Positions 10,940 to 20,784 of a DNA stretch of 64,000 nucleotides are shown in pieces. Source of the DNA: Macrostomum hystrix (taxonomy: Eukaryota; Platyhelminthes; Macrostomidae); assembly GCA_950097015.1 (NCBI GenBank), contig CATNEN010000007.1, positions 8,867,001 through 8,931,000 of the forward strand, in the 5' to 3' direction. The position numbers and the translations under genes are program-made. Position 1 is the stretch's first letter. The number at the start of each line of letters is the position of its first letter. The notes beneath the pieces were generated by a model. The model was not told where the DNA came from. It saw nothing but the letters and a program-made list of their open reading frames with translations, and did no database searches.

Positions 10940-11251
10940 ACCTCGCTTGGCACGGTGGTGAAGGGACACGCACTGTGCTTCTAGAAGAGGGGCGAATACA
11001 ATACAGTGGAATAAAGTACAGCACCGCTGGGGATGTTAACTCTAAAGCACCCAGGCGTTGGGACGCGCTGGCTATATAATAGTGACACGAACCCCGCACC
11101 CCAGAAAGAAGCAACAACAGGCGATGTCTCTTAGCGGTCGATAGGGCAGCCAGCCACTTATGATTTTTTATCGGATTAGTAGTTTGTTCCCGTCTCTATT
11201 TCTACGCAGTTTAACTTCATAAAATCGCTGTTTGAGTATTCTGCATTAGTT

Positions 11252-11296
11252 CATGCAACAATTTGAGTCTTCGCAGTAAGAGACCGTCTTTACGGC
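11252..11296 (-). ncRNA. spliced-leader (SL RNA)-like sequence, probably non-functional
   Basis: On the minus strand the segment starts GCCGTAAAGACGG (a CCGT/ACGG hairpin with loop AAAG), runs through TCTCTTACTGCGAAG and ends TTGTTGCATG. This is nearly the 45-nt Macrostomum lignano spliced leader as I remember it, with two apparent substitutions near its 3' end. The base pair after the leader is AA, not the GT a trans-splicing donor needs. Downstream (11215-11251) there is only an Sm-site-like GATTTTATG. It lies within the tubulin insertion. I therefore call it a leader-derived pseudogene, not an active SL RNA gene. Confidence 0.6.
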
Positions 11297-11964
11297 GGTG
11301 GTAAATAAAGCCAAACCGGCCAGGTGAGGAGGGGAAAGCTATGTAGAGCTGATAGGTCGGGGCATAGCCACGCAGGGCTGAAAGAGCAACAAAGGGGGAC
11401 TGCCCGGCCCAGCCAATCGGCTGGCGAGGCGAGTGCAGCCACACAGGGCTGGCCTAAACAAGACAAGCCTAAACAAAGTGCACCGTCACCACACGTGCTT
11501 CGAAACAGGCAATCAGATGGTGAAGTGTGACCCGCGGCACGGAAAGTACATGGCCTGCTGCCTGCTCTACCGCGGTGACGTCTCCTCCAAGGACGTTAAC
11601 GAGTCGATTCAGAAGAAAAAAAACCAGTTTGTGGACTGGTGCCCCACCGGCTTCAAGGTCGGCATCAACTGTCAGCCGCCCACCACGGTGCCCGGAGGTG
11701 ACCTGTCGAAGGTGTCCCGGGCCGTCTGCATGCTCAGCAACACTACAGCCATCGCACAGGCCTGGGACCGTCTGGCCTACAAATTCGACCTGATGTACGC
11801 AAAGCGCGGCTTGGTACGTCGGCGAGGGCATGGAGGAGGGCGAGTTCGCAGAGGCCCGCGAAGACTTGGGCGCAATGCAGAAAGACTATGAGGAGGTCGG
11901 AGTGGACAGCGTGGAAGGCGAGGAGGAAGAAGTCGAAGGGCTTGGCAAAAACAATGACGAGTAG

Positions 11965-13123
11965 AGCAGCGCCAGCCGCAAAGAAGGTTTACTAAGGACG
12001 GATGCCCTTGGCCATTTCTAGTTCACTTTACATCTAGCAATTTAAGTCTTTAGCAAAACGATCATTAAGCGTGTAGCCATGTTGTAACATTTTGTAACAT
12101 TTGTCTTAATTTTCAGTTTATTTTGTGCCTTACTAAACTCAGCAGCAGCAAAAGCTTTACTCGCAAGTGCTTTATGTCTTGCATGCGCGCATATTTAAGC
12201 GCTTCTGGACTCATTTATTAAATTTCTGAGTAGCTAACTAAATACAATTAGCACGATACACTTGACAACCAGCCATTTATAAAATGGTGTATGCATACTA
12301 TATTGTCAGACTAAAGTAAGCTGTCGAGTCCCACCTTTGTCACTCAAATAGAAGGATTTTGGCGATGAAAGCCCACTTTGTAGCCACAAACATTGCATTG
12401 TAAGCCATGGTTTCTAGGAATCGGCCAGCATTGCAGCTCCCCCAAGCTTGAATTGTTTCTCCAAGCTTTTGTCCGGCCACTCCCCATTCCTCACGGCCCA
12501 CCTGCGGCAGTTTCTCACGCGCCTCTTGAGCCTGGAAAGTGGCGTCCCATGGCAACCAATTGTGCGATCGGAGGAGGCAGGCATGCTGGAAAATGAGAAA
12601 AGAATTTCTCAAGGCTCCGCCTGTGAAGTGAGATTTCCAGCTCGCTGAGAAGAGAGCTCAAAATCTCCCACCCCAGATGGGATTTTCTCCCCGGAGCGCT
12701 GTTGCAATCAGTTCGTCTCGTGGTCGCCCTCCCGTGGGACAGCCCGGCCCGAACCAGTCCCACTTTTCTCCCTTGTAAATCCTGCCAATTTCCCTTCGCC
12801 TCCTAATTCCCGCTCCCTCCGAAAAGCAAACTCGCCCCAACCCGCAGAGGGTACCCTTTGGCCAGCGAAAATCCCCCGAGTTAACAGCGTTTCACACTCA
12901 GCCAACCGGGCCGCCAAGCGCTGATCGGGGTGGAGGAGGAGGCAGGCTTTGGCGGCGGCGGGTCAATGAAGTCGGGCAGCCGAGCGGAGAGGCGGGGCGC
13001 GACGGGGAGGCGACCGCAGAGCAGCTAATTTTGCATGCTGGCTTTGCAGCTCCTGGCTGTAAACACTGCGCCAAAGCCGCGACTTACCTGCGCCGCAAGC
13101 TGGCTGCAAGTCGCTTGCTCAGC
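11965..13123. other. Intergenic; GC-rich 5' flank of the LRR gene from about 12450
   Basis: 11965-12400 is AT-rich; 12450-13123 becomes GC-rich, consistent with promoter and 5' UTR of the LRR gene. No conserved coding region or clear core promoter element seen. Confidence 0.4.
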
Positions 13124-15772
13124 ATGGCCCCGCAGTTCAGCTGGCTGCTGCTGCTGCTGTTGCTGCTGCCAATTGCGCACCTGACTCGGATCTGGGTTGA
13201 TCGCTGTCCGCGACGCTGTCGCTGCGAGTCCTCACTGGTTGCGCAGGCGCCCGCCGGTGTCAGCGTTGACTGCAGCCGGAGAGGCCTGGCATCGGCACCG
13301 GCCCACCGGGACGACCTACCGCCCGACACCGTCAGTCTAGACCTTGACTTCAATGGACTCGCCAGCCTGCCGCCGGAGCTAGCTGATGCGGCGCCGGGGC
13401 TGCGCCGGCTTTCTGCTGCCGGCAACCGCATCGAGCAGCTCGACGGCCGCCTGCTAGCTCGGCTGCCGCGGCTGCGAGAGCTCCGACTAGCCGGCAATCG
13501 GCTCGGCCAGCTTCCGCCAGTCACGCCGCTTCCGCCAGAACTTCGAGTTCTTGACTTGGCAGGCAACAAGCTGAGTAGCTTGGCCAGCGCGCGCCTTCAG
13601 GACCTGCCGCACCTTGCGGAGATTCGCCTGGCGGGAAATCGCATCCAGTCGCTGGACTCACCGTCGCTGGCGTCGAAACTTAGAGCAGGCTCGTTGACGG
13701 CCCAGCCACGGCATGATCGACAAATTCCAACAGTCGGACTGGAAGGCGAGAACGGAGAGAACTTCACGGCTGGAATCGGGCCGCTGATCGACTTGTCTGA
13801 CAATCCGCTCACCTTCGTGGCTCCGGACTTCCGCTATCCAATCTGCCCTGGACGGCTGCTCGACCTATCAGGGAGCGTCGGGCTTGGCTTCACCGCTCCG
13901 ACCGGCTCCGGGGGACTCAAACCGCTACTCGCCGCACTGACAGTCGGCCTTGACGGCATGGAACTTTCAGCCGATGTCGAGGTCGTCGGCGACTGCCCCG
14001 GCCAGCTCGTCACCCTCCGACTTCGGCGGCTGGGCCTCAGCCGACTCCCGGCGTTCCTCTTCGACTTCTCCTCTCCGTCCACCCATCGCAGTCGTCGCAT
14101 TCGACTCCGCAGGCTCGATCTGGGTAGCAATAGGCTGGCGGTGATCGATCCCGGAGCGCTGGGCCCGCTGGCTGAGTCGCTCGACTCGCTCGACCTGTCC
14201 GACAACCGCCTGAACCACCTGCCCGACCTGGCAGCCGAACTGCCACTGCTGACTCGGCTTGACCTGTCAGCTAACCGACTCACCCGGTTGAGTCGAGCTG
14301 ACCTACTGCGTCTGCCCCGCGGCCTTCGCAGCCTCCACCTGGCCGGCAACTCACTGGCCGCGGTGGCCTTGGACCTGCCCCTCCTGCTAGCCGCCGGTCA
14401 CCGCTTCTCGCCCGGCCTGCGCTTGCTGGACCTGACCGACAACCGCTTGGCCGACTTTCGACTGAAGGCCGCGGACGCCGTCGTCTCAGTTGTGTCCGAC
14501 CTGCGGCTCGCTGGCAATCTGCTGCGGGCCGACCATCTGTCAGCGGTGCTCGGTCTCTGCTCCGGCCTAGTCAGGCTAGACCTCAGCCGCAACCGGATCA
14601 GCCGTCTGGCGCCCCGCCTGGCCGAGCCCTGCCCGCGCTTGCGCCACCTCAACCTCAGCCGCAACGGCTTCCCCCAGATCGAGCCGCTCGACCTGGCCGC
14701 ATCCGCCCTCGAAGAGCTGGACGTGTCCAGCAACCGTCTGCAGATCCTCACTGACTATGCCGCGCCACGGCTCGTCCGACTCCACGCAGCCAGCAACGAC
14801 ATCAGCACCGTGGACTACTCCGCCTTCCAGCGGGCCGCCCGCCTGACTCTGCTCGACATCAGCAACAACCCCATGGAGGCGCGAACTCTCGCTTTATTCA
14901 AGGGCATCCTGGAACGACTGGCGCCCACGCTGCGCGTGCTAAGACTAAATGGGCACGAGATCTACCCCTACCTGCGCAACAATGCCTGGAGCTTCTTTCG
15001 CGATTTCGCCGTGCTCGAGGAGCTCGAATTAGCCGCCTGCAACATTCGTTCAGCGCCGGGGCCCCAGGCCGCTTTGCCGCCACGCCTGCGCCGCCTGGTG
15101 CTGGACAAGAATCCGATCCTCCGACTGGACGTCGGCGCCTTTGCGGGCGCTCCCGGGCTCGAATCCCTGACGTGCCGCGGCTGCTCCATTGCCAACGTTG
15201 ACTCTGGCGCCATGTCTGCCCTGCCCCGTCTGCGCCGACTCGACCTGCTCGGCTGTCCGCTGCGCTGCGACTGCGGCGGTGGCGGCCTCCGCCGCTGGGC
15301 CTCGGCCACCCGCGTCGACGTGGTCGGCATGCACTCGGCTGCCGCTGAAGCCGAAGGCGATGCTCGACGCCTAATCTGCGCCTGGCCGAGGGCACTGCGC
15401 GGCAGACGAATCGTAGAAGCGTCGCCGCCGACGTGTCCCGCCGCTCTAGCCCGTCACCTTCCGGCAGCGTCTGCGGCCGCTGCAGCGATTCTCCTCTTAC
15501 TGACACTGGCCGCCGCGGCTGGAATCGCCATTTTTCGTCGCCGTCGGCGCACTCGACGGTTGCGACTGGATCTGAACCGGCGGCGTCAGCGGCTGCCGCG
15601 AAGACGGCATCGGCCTCGCCGACTGGCTGGTCGACCGCAGAGTTCGACGCTAGACGAATGTGTTGGCGAGGCCGGATCTTTTTATGCCAACCCGCTTTCC
15701 GAGTCTCGCGGCACTGTCGCGGCCTGCCCCATGAGCGGCTCGCTGCAGCGCCGCTGCATTGTGGCTCTTTGA
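13124..15772 (+). CDS. leucine-rich-repeat single-pass membrane protein
   Basis: Type I cell-surface LRR protein of 882 residues in one exon. I chose the ATG at 13124, which immediately precedes a signal peptide (MAPQFSW, eight leucines, PIAHL); the open frame runs further upstream but would bury the signal. Order: LRRNT cap (CPRRCRC...VDC, about residues 28-50), roughly 20 LRRs with consensus LRxLxLAGNRLxxLP, LRRCT cap (CPLRCDCGGGG..W, near residue 711), a transmembrane segment (AAAAAILLLLTLAAAAGIAIF, residues about 780-803), then an Arg-rich stop-transfer (RRRRRTRRLR) and a short cytoplasmic tail ending RRCIVAL. There is no Ig or TIR domain. Architecture resembles Connectin/Capricious/LRRC-type adhesion receptors, but no orthologue is claimed. 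Strongly GC-rich codons. Confidence 0.87.
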   Translation: MAPQFSWLLLLLLLLPIAHLTRIWVDRCPRRCRCESSLVAQAPAGVSVDCSRRGLASAPAHRDDLPPDTVSLDLDFNGLASLPPELADAAPGLRRLSAAGNRIEQLDGRLLARLPRLRELRLAGNRLGQLPPVTPLPPELRVLDLAGNKLSSLASARLQDLPHLAEIRLAGNRIQSLDSPSLASKLRAGSLTAQPRHDRQIPTVGLEGENGENFTAGIGPLIDLSDNPLTFVAPDFRYPICPGRLLDLSGSVGLGFTAPTGSGGLKPLLAALTVGLDGMELSADVEVVGDCPGQLVTLRLRRLGLSRLPAFLFDFSSPSTHRSRRIRLRRLDLGSNRLAVIDPGALGPLAESLDSLDLSDNRLNHLPDLAAELPLLTRLDLSANRLTRLSRADLLRLPRGLRSLHLAGNSLAAVALDLPLLLAAGHRFSPGLRLLDLTDNRLADFRLKAADAVVSVVSDLRLAGNLLRADHLSAVLGLCSGLVRLDLSRNRISRLAPRLAEPCPRLRHLNLSRNGFPQIEPLDLAASALEELDVSSNRLQILTDYAAPRLVRLHAASNDISTVDYSAFQRAARLTLLDISNNPMEARTLALFKGILERLAPTLRVLRLNGHEIYPYLRNNAWSFFRDFAVLEELELAACNIRSAPGPQAALPPRLRRLVLDKNPILRLDVGAFAGAPGLESLTCRGCSIANVDSGAMSALPRLRRLDLLGCPLRCDCGGGGLRRWASATRVDVVGMHSAAAEAEGDARRLICAWPRALRGRRIVEASPPTCPAALARHLPAASAAAAAILLLLTLAAAAGIAIFRRRRRTRRLRLDLNRRRQRLPRRRHRPRRLAGRPQSSTLDECVGEAGSFYANPLSESRGTVAACPMSGSLQRRCIVAL

Positions 15773-15782
15773 GACTGCGGGG

Positions 15783-16010
15783 TGTGGATTCGACTGTGGG
15801 CTGAGCTGTGGATTCGACTGTGGGCTGGCTGTGGATTCGACTGTGGGCTGAGCTGTGGATTCGACTGTGGGTTGAGCTGTGGATTCGACTGTGGGTTGAG
15901 CTGTGGATTCGACTGTGGGTTGAGCTGTGGATTCGACTGTGGGTTGAGCTGTGGATTCGACTGTGGGTTGAGCTGTGGATTCGACTGTGGGTTGAGCTGT
16001 GGAGTTTACA
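15783..16010. repeat. 24-bp minisatellite in the LRR gene 3' flank
   Basis: About nine copies of GTGGATTCGACTGTGGGTTGAGCT, one shortened by 3 bp, starting 11 bp after the LRR stop codon and therefore likely inside the 3' UTR. Confidence 0.93.
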
Positions 16011-18130
16011 GTTGGTTGAGGTGGTTGTAGGTTTAACGGCGAGCTGTATATTGAACCGTGTGCGTGCTGTTTAACTGTCGAATTTTCCCAAATTTTCAAC
16101 CAGAAGCTCATAAATTTGCTAACGCTTTTTCGTTTATTGCTGCACTTCGTATGTCATCAGGAAATACAATTTCGCTAACCGCAGACGAATTTCTACATCT
16201 GTACCGCAGTGAAAGAGAGAACACGAGAACACGAGTTGTTCTCTTGTTCGATGTCAATTTATCTCGTTTTGGGCACTCGTACTTAAATGCTTTCAAGAGT
16301 CCAACCTCTTTCTAGGCTGCTTGAACTGCCGAGGTGACAGGAATCTGATCCGACGGCATGGGAGGTCAGTCAATCGGCTCAATTCCTCAATTTGTTTCTC
16401 AAGAGCTTCGCGCGAATGCCCAATCTGACTACGAGCTACCTCAGTGCGCCCTTTAACATCTGGAGCCATCAGATCAGGCCATTAAGGCCTGCTCCATTCA
16501 GGAGCTCTTAATGCATTGGGCAGCCGAGCAACCGAGGGGGGCGTGACGGGCCCGCAGCAAAAGTGCAGCTCTGGCCGGTTCCCATTTGTTAGTCGGGTCG
16601 AGTTTCACTGCAGCACACAGCAACTGATGAGAGCCTGCTCCCCTGAGTTCGGGGAATTGCGGGTCTGGGGAACAGTTTCATTATTTATCCCGCTGCCCCA
16701 ATGTGACGGTCGCGAGCCGCAGCTGTTCCTCTGCAGGTGTCCAGATCGAAGCTGAGCTTCTCGTCTGAGCTGCAGCCGCAGCATGGCATGATGATGATTA
16801 TTAATATGATGGAAGGCCGGCACAGGGGATTCTTGATTCTCAGCTACGAGGCCAATCGATTGCAGAGTGGGGCTTCAGAGAAGGAACAGCTGCCAGTCTC
16901 ACTCGGTGGGTGCTGTCGTCAATCGAAAAGTGGTAGTTGAGTTGGCAGCAGCAGAAGTGGGATCAAATGAACCTAGGCTACTCTAAGTTCGCCGGTTCGA
17001 TGCGCATCACCTGTTTGCCACTGAGCTGCAGGCGATTTGCCACAGGCTTAAGTAGCAAAGCTTGTCCAGAGTGTCTGAGCATGAAACAGCGCCATGCGCT
17101 TCGATGTCGCCCTGGAAGGCTTTCCTTGCCCCTCTCCGTCTGTCTGGGACAAAAGCGGCAGAACAAGCAGCAGCGTGAGTGTGAAGGACCTTCATTAGGG
17201 ACCGCTTACTCAGACTAGAGAGAGAGATGAGCATGGGATGCCTGTGTTGTTCAGCAAGAACAAAAAATTACCCATTATGGCCACAGAACTTACTGTATGT
17301 TCACTGCTTGCTGCCGCGCTCTTATCTTGTCTTTCATCAATTTAGCTTATTTAACCCCTTGTGCCATATGCTACTCGTAAGTAGGAAAGTCGACTATTTT
17401 TTTAAAGCGCTCGATTTCAAGAAAATTATTATTAGTTGCTGCTATCTGTTGTGGAAGATTCTCATTCGAGAGCTAGTGGCTCTTAAAAATCTGAGTTGAA
17501 CTCAGAGCTAGTTTAGATATTTAGGCGTTGCTCTAGGCTGCTCAGTCGTTTTACTTTTTCAGCCTGATCTTGGCTGCACAGACGCTACACAGACAAGACA
17601 GGCGTAGGAAACGGTTACTAGAGAAGCTCTGATACAATTTTGTAGTATTTCAATCGTGCAGGAGATCGCTCTCATGAAGTGGGAGACCCTAGGATCACTG
17701 AGCGCTAGTAGGTGATCATGAGTTTCTAAAAATAGAAGCTGACGTCATATAGCTGACACCATGCAGTAGGGCTTTCTAAGTCAGAGGGTATGTTGCTAAA
17801 AATAGTATCTGACGTCATCTCATAAAATTTAATTATGAAATAGTGAAAAACCGACCGTTTTGGCGGCCGCCACTGAACCAGCAATGATCTGATCGGCAAG
17901 GACCAAGCACTTTCTGTTTGAACGTACTGGTGTTTTGATATGCATGCACTGCCTCAAGCACCGATGGGGCCATGCCGAAATCACACAGAAATAATTCGTC
18001 ACACTGTCTGCTTGTGCTTTTACTTCGTAAAATTTTCTTTTCAAAGAAAACAGACGAACTTGGGAGCACAGTAGTGCCTAATAAGGTTTTGCGGCTCTCG
18101 AATGTACCTGAGTGTTCCTCCGAGTAAATA
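16011..18130. other. Intergenic, no gene recognised
   Basis: About 2.1 kb with several short open frames of no recognisable family and no splice-consistent chain. No long tandem array. A duplicated short motif (CTAAAAATAG...CTGACGTCAT, near 17727 and 17794) is the only local structure noted. Confidence 0.45.
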
Positions 18131-18140
18131 TTTATTTATT
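18131..18140 (-). promoter_or_regulatory. AATAAA-type polyadenylation signals (two overlapping)
   Basis: Minus-strand AATAAATAAA about 135 bp beyond the stop of the secreted-protein gene, well placed to end its transcript. Confidence 0.55.
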
Positions 18141-18272
18141 TTGCCATACAATGAGAAAACTCCCGCACAAACGATAGACCGACACAATAAAAGGCCACAA
18201 CGCGACGCTTTCGAAAATTTTCATAGCATTGCTCTGTAGATTTTCTTTGTGCTGCTACAGCTTCGCAGGCAT

Positions 18273-19217
18273 TCAGGTAGCAGTGACGAGCAGATAATCA
18301 GCCAGCCTGACGCCGTTGTCCCAGAGTTGTCCGGCATTCAGGTTGTACAGGATCCTTGGCTCGGCGACGCTGCCACTGCCCATCTGTGCCCACAGGCAGG
18401 CGTCGGTTCGTTCTATCACGGCTAATATTCCAACATCACCCGGGCAGCCGGCATAAACTGAATTGATGAAAAATGTCCTATAGCAATCAGCAGATATGGT
18501 GTCTCCAAATACAGAGAAGTAGTTGAAGGTCCTGCCCGCCATGGCCAAGTTCGGCTCGCTGCCGACCAGTCTGTCCTTCCCGAACCAGTTCGTCACGTTC
18601 AGTCCGGCGAAGCTCGCGTCGAACGAGATCTTCAGCACAGTGGCGCCGTCCTTCAGAATCTCCACAGACAGCGTCTTGCCCGACAGCAGTCTCATGAGAT
18701 CAGGCAGTCGGTCGAGCCAGCACGAGCGCCAGAAGTGGATCGGAGGCGGTCCGACGGCCGGCGACACCAAGAGGGACTGGTTGCATCCGATGGGCGTCAG
18801 GAACGAGTCCAGTGCCTTGAGTTTGCTTCCGGACTTGACCGCGAACAGCACGAGTCGGGGCAGTCCGAGGGACACTGGCAACAGCGTCATGATCGGGTCC
18901 GACTCGTTCACGATCAGCTGGTCGCACCAGGTAGAGATCTCGCAGCCTCTTGTCTCTCTGGACATGTCATAGGTGATAAACCGAGGCTTGACCTGTTGTC
19001 TTGTCAGCAATGTCCATTGCACTAGGCATTGAGGCAGATATCGCGTCGGCAGGAGCGTCAGTGTGCGACAGCTTGCGAGGCGACCTGGCAGTGCCATCTT
19101 CATGAAGCTTTCTGCCTCATCTGCAACTTCACAGTCTCCATGCGCGATTGCAGTCACCAACAGCAACAGAGCGACAGGCAGCGCGCTGGTCTGCGGGATG
19201 CTGAAACGGCAGGGCAT
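18273..19217 (-). CDS. secreted protein of unknown family (copy 1, intact)
   Basis: Single-exon 314-residue protein. I prefer the second Met (19217) because it leaves a normal signal peptide (MPCRFSIPQTSALPVALLLLVTAIAHG); an in-frame Met at 19247 would add ten residues. Mature region is Cys-containing with three N-glycosylation sequons (VNESD, CNQSL, LNVTN), no transmembrane segment and a C-terminal block ILYNLNAGQLWDNGVRLADYLLVTA. I do not recognise the family. A paralogue with about half its residues conserved outside one patch lies at 20785-21679, and a degraded fragment at 19813-20040, all in the same orientation: a local tandem family. The central 413 bp (18540-18952) is almost identical to the paralogue. 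Confidence 0.75.
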   Translation of the reverse strand: MPCRFSIPQTSALPVALLLLVTAIAHGDCEVADEAESFMKMALPGRLASCRTLTLLPTRYLPQCLVQWTLLTRQQVKPRFITYDMSRETRGCEISTWCDQLIVNESDPIMTLLPVSLGLPRLVLFAVKSGSKLKALDSFLTPIGCNQSLLVSPAVGPPPIHFWRSCWLDRLPDLMRLLSGKTLSVEILKDGATVLKISFDASFAGLNVTNWFGKDRLVGSEPNLAMAGRTFNYFSVFGDTISADCYRTFFINSVYAGCPGDVGILAVIERTDACLWAQMGSGSVAEPRILYNLNAGQLWDNGVRLADYLLVTAT

Positions 19218-19812
19218 TGTGCTAGTACATAACTCCCGACTCTTCATGTATCCTGATTCCTGAGATTTTTCAGAGACTTACCAAGTTCTCATCCTAAGCT
19301 AAGAGGTGTAAGAGCAGCGGCCCCTGACGCAGCTTACGATGTATTTGCCCAACTCTGCATGTGAGCGGCAGTTGCTTGTGTTAGAAGCTTCTTATGCACT
19401 TCGATCAGAAAATGAAGCTTAGCAAGTTTGCAAAGTCAATAATGTTCAACTGGAGCCGGAAAGCTTTTAGCGTAGCTTTGCAGGCCGTGGGTTATGAAAG
19501 ACCAGTTTGGCCCAAACAGACCAAACAGCCGAGAGCCGGATGCATCACTTGTGTTGGCATCTGTTGTCTTTCCGAAATCTTTGCTTTTGATCAAACTACG
19601 AAACACAGCCCTGAAAACTGAAAGCTGAAAGTTTGAGCTGTGAGACAGAAAACTCAGAGAAAAACCTTTCATTCGTCGCTGCTAAAGAAAGGGGATATTA
19701 ACTTAAGGCTGCATCTGAAGGGCATCAACAGAGCATTGATGAATAGAATGGTCTGTCGAAGAGCGAATCATGCGTGCCATAGACGGGGAAGAAGTCGCTA
19801 GGTCTAAAGGTT

Positions 19813-20040
19813 ACAGCCAAGTCGGGATCACTGTTGATCAGCTTGTCCTTCCCGAACCCAGTTCGTCAGGTTCAGTCCGACAAAGCTCTTCAGCGCAAAG
19901 GAAAGATATCCTTAGCAATGTGACATCGTCCCCCAGAATCTCCAGACAGCGTCTTGCCCGACAGCAGTCGCATGAGATCGGGCAGTTGGTCGAGCCAGCA
20001 AAAGCGCCAGAAGTGGATCGGAGGCGGTCCGACGGTTGCG
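19813..20040 (-). pseudogene. degraded fragment of the secreted-protein family
   Basis: Clear nucleotide similarity to 18560-18760 (for example the segments around CTTGTCCTTCCCGAACC, CAGCGTCTTGCCCGACAG and AAGTGGATCGGAGGCGG) with many indels and substitutions. The homology stops abruptly near 20040 at unrelated sequence. Confidence 0.8.
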
Positions 20041-20784
20041 CCCCAAATTTATGCGTTCTCGCCGCGGATTCGAGCTCAGGTAGCTTGTTGCCAGAGTCGT
20101 TGCCAAGGAGCTCCGCTTTGTCTACTTTCTTCGGTTCTCATTCTATCTGTTCCCCCTCGGCTCTGGCGCTCTCTCGCCTTTGGTGTCTCCTCTAGCCGCC
20201 TTCTGATTGGTCCGCCTCTGAATGTCTCGAATCGTTTTCCTACCCCGAGTGACGTACTTCGACCCGTTTATCTCATCCTGCCGCCAACCCCTCCGGTCCA
20301 ATCAAGCACGTTAACAAAAGCACGCTTAAGAGAAACAAGAAAGGAAGAAGGCAGCCTCACCAACGAGCTACTTTCTTTGTTTCCAACTCCCAGAGGAATT
20401 CTTCGCAAACTGTCTATCTTACCTGAATTTTACAATTCTGGTAATCAGGCCTACCATACGAGAAAAAGCTAGGCAGTGGTTAAGAAGTGCAGACAAACAA
20501 CGAAAGGAAGGGTACAGAAAGGGGAGAAAGTCGCGACAGTTTTTGTTGTGAAAGATGCGAAAATTCTTCTAGTTGCGAGCATCTCGTAATATCTAAATAC
20601 CATGACAGCCTTGTATTTATATCGTGTCATTTTACTCATTCAGTTTTTTCAAGTTTCTTAGTTAGTTTTTTATTTCTGTACGTTTCTGCGTGCTCAAAAC
20701 AGCCCTCGTTACCGAGGGTATCCAAGATGCGCATACTTCGGTACTTTCCTTCATAGTAGTTCAGCTTGTTTTATAATCCAGCAG
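20041..20784. other. Unidentified sequence interrupting the tandem family
   Basis: Begins abruptly at the breakpoint of the family fragment, GC-rich then AT-rich. Possibly an inserted element, but I see no terminal repeats, recognisable protein or poly(A). Confidence 0.35.

Larger units (their letters stand above)
10548..11493. mobile_element. 946-bp insertion in tubulin pseudogene, TSD CGTG
   Basis: Flanked by CGTG on both sides (10544-10547 and 11494-11497). Excising 10548-11493 together with keeping one CGTG leaves the tubulin reading frame continuous at this point, so it is a discrete insertion. The ends are imperfect inverted repeats (TGGTGGTGACCGG at the left, CCGTCACCACA at the right). 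It contains a 37-bp minisatellite, a TATA-like CTATATAATA near 11072, and a spliced-leader-like sequence, but no open frame with a recognised transposase. A non-autonomous DNA element is most likely; a composite SINE/SL-derived element is possible. Confidence 0.65.
9670..11964 (+). pseudogene. alpha-tubulin pseudogene, intronless, with an insertion
   Basis: Recognisable alpha-tubulin from the MRECISIHIG start through GGGTGSG (GTP-binding signature), [41 protein letters not shown] and an acidic tail. It cannot make tubulin. TAG at 9700-9702 replaces the conserved Gln11 codon, TAG at 10000-10002 replaces a Glu codon, and TAA at 10447-10449 replaces a Tyr codon. An 8-nt deletion near 11811 shifts frame where FVHWYVGEG is expected. 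A 946-bp insertion (10548-11493) splits an Ala-Cys stretch. There are no introns. Many substitutions and a non-standard C-terminus (GLGKNNDE) suggest a diverged paralogue before decay. Confidence 0.92.

Noticed and set aside
10548-11493. Ordinary spliceosomal intron in tubulin
   Set aside because: The segment that restores the frame starts TG and ends CA, not GT-AG, and is flanked by a CGTG duplication.
13084-15506. Several Arg/Ser-rich minus-strand frames opposite the LRR gene
   Set aside because: GC-rich shadows of a clear LRR protein; no domain.
16937-17218. 93-residue plus-strand frame
   Set aside because: No signal peptide, domain, splice context or overlapping evidence; chance length in 2 kb of spacer.
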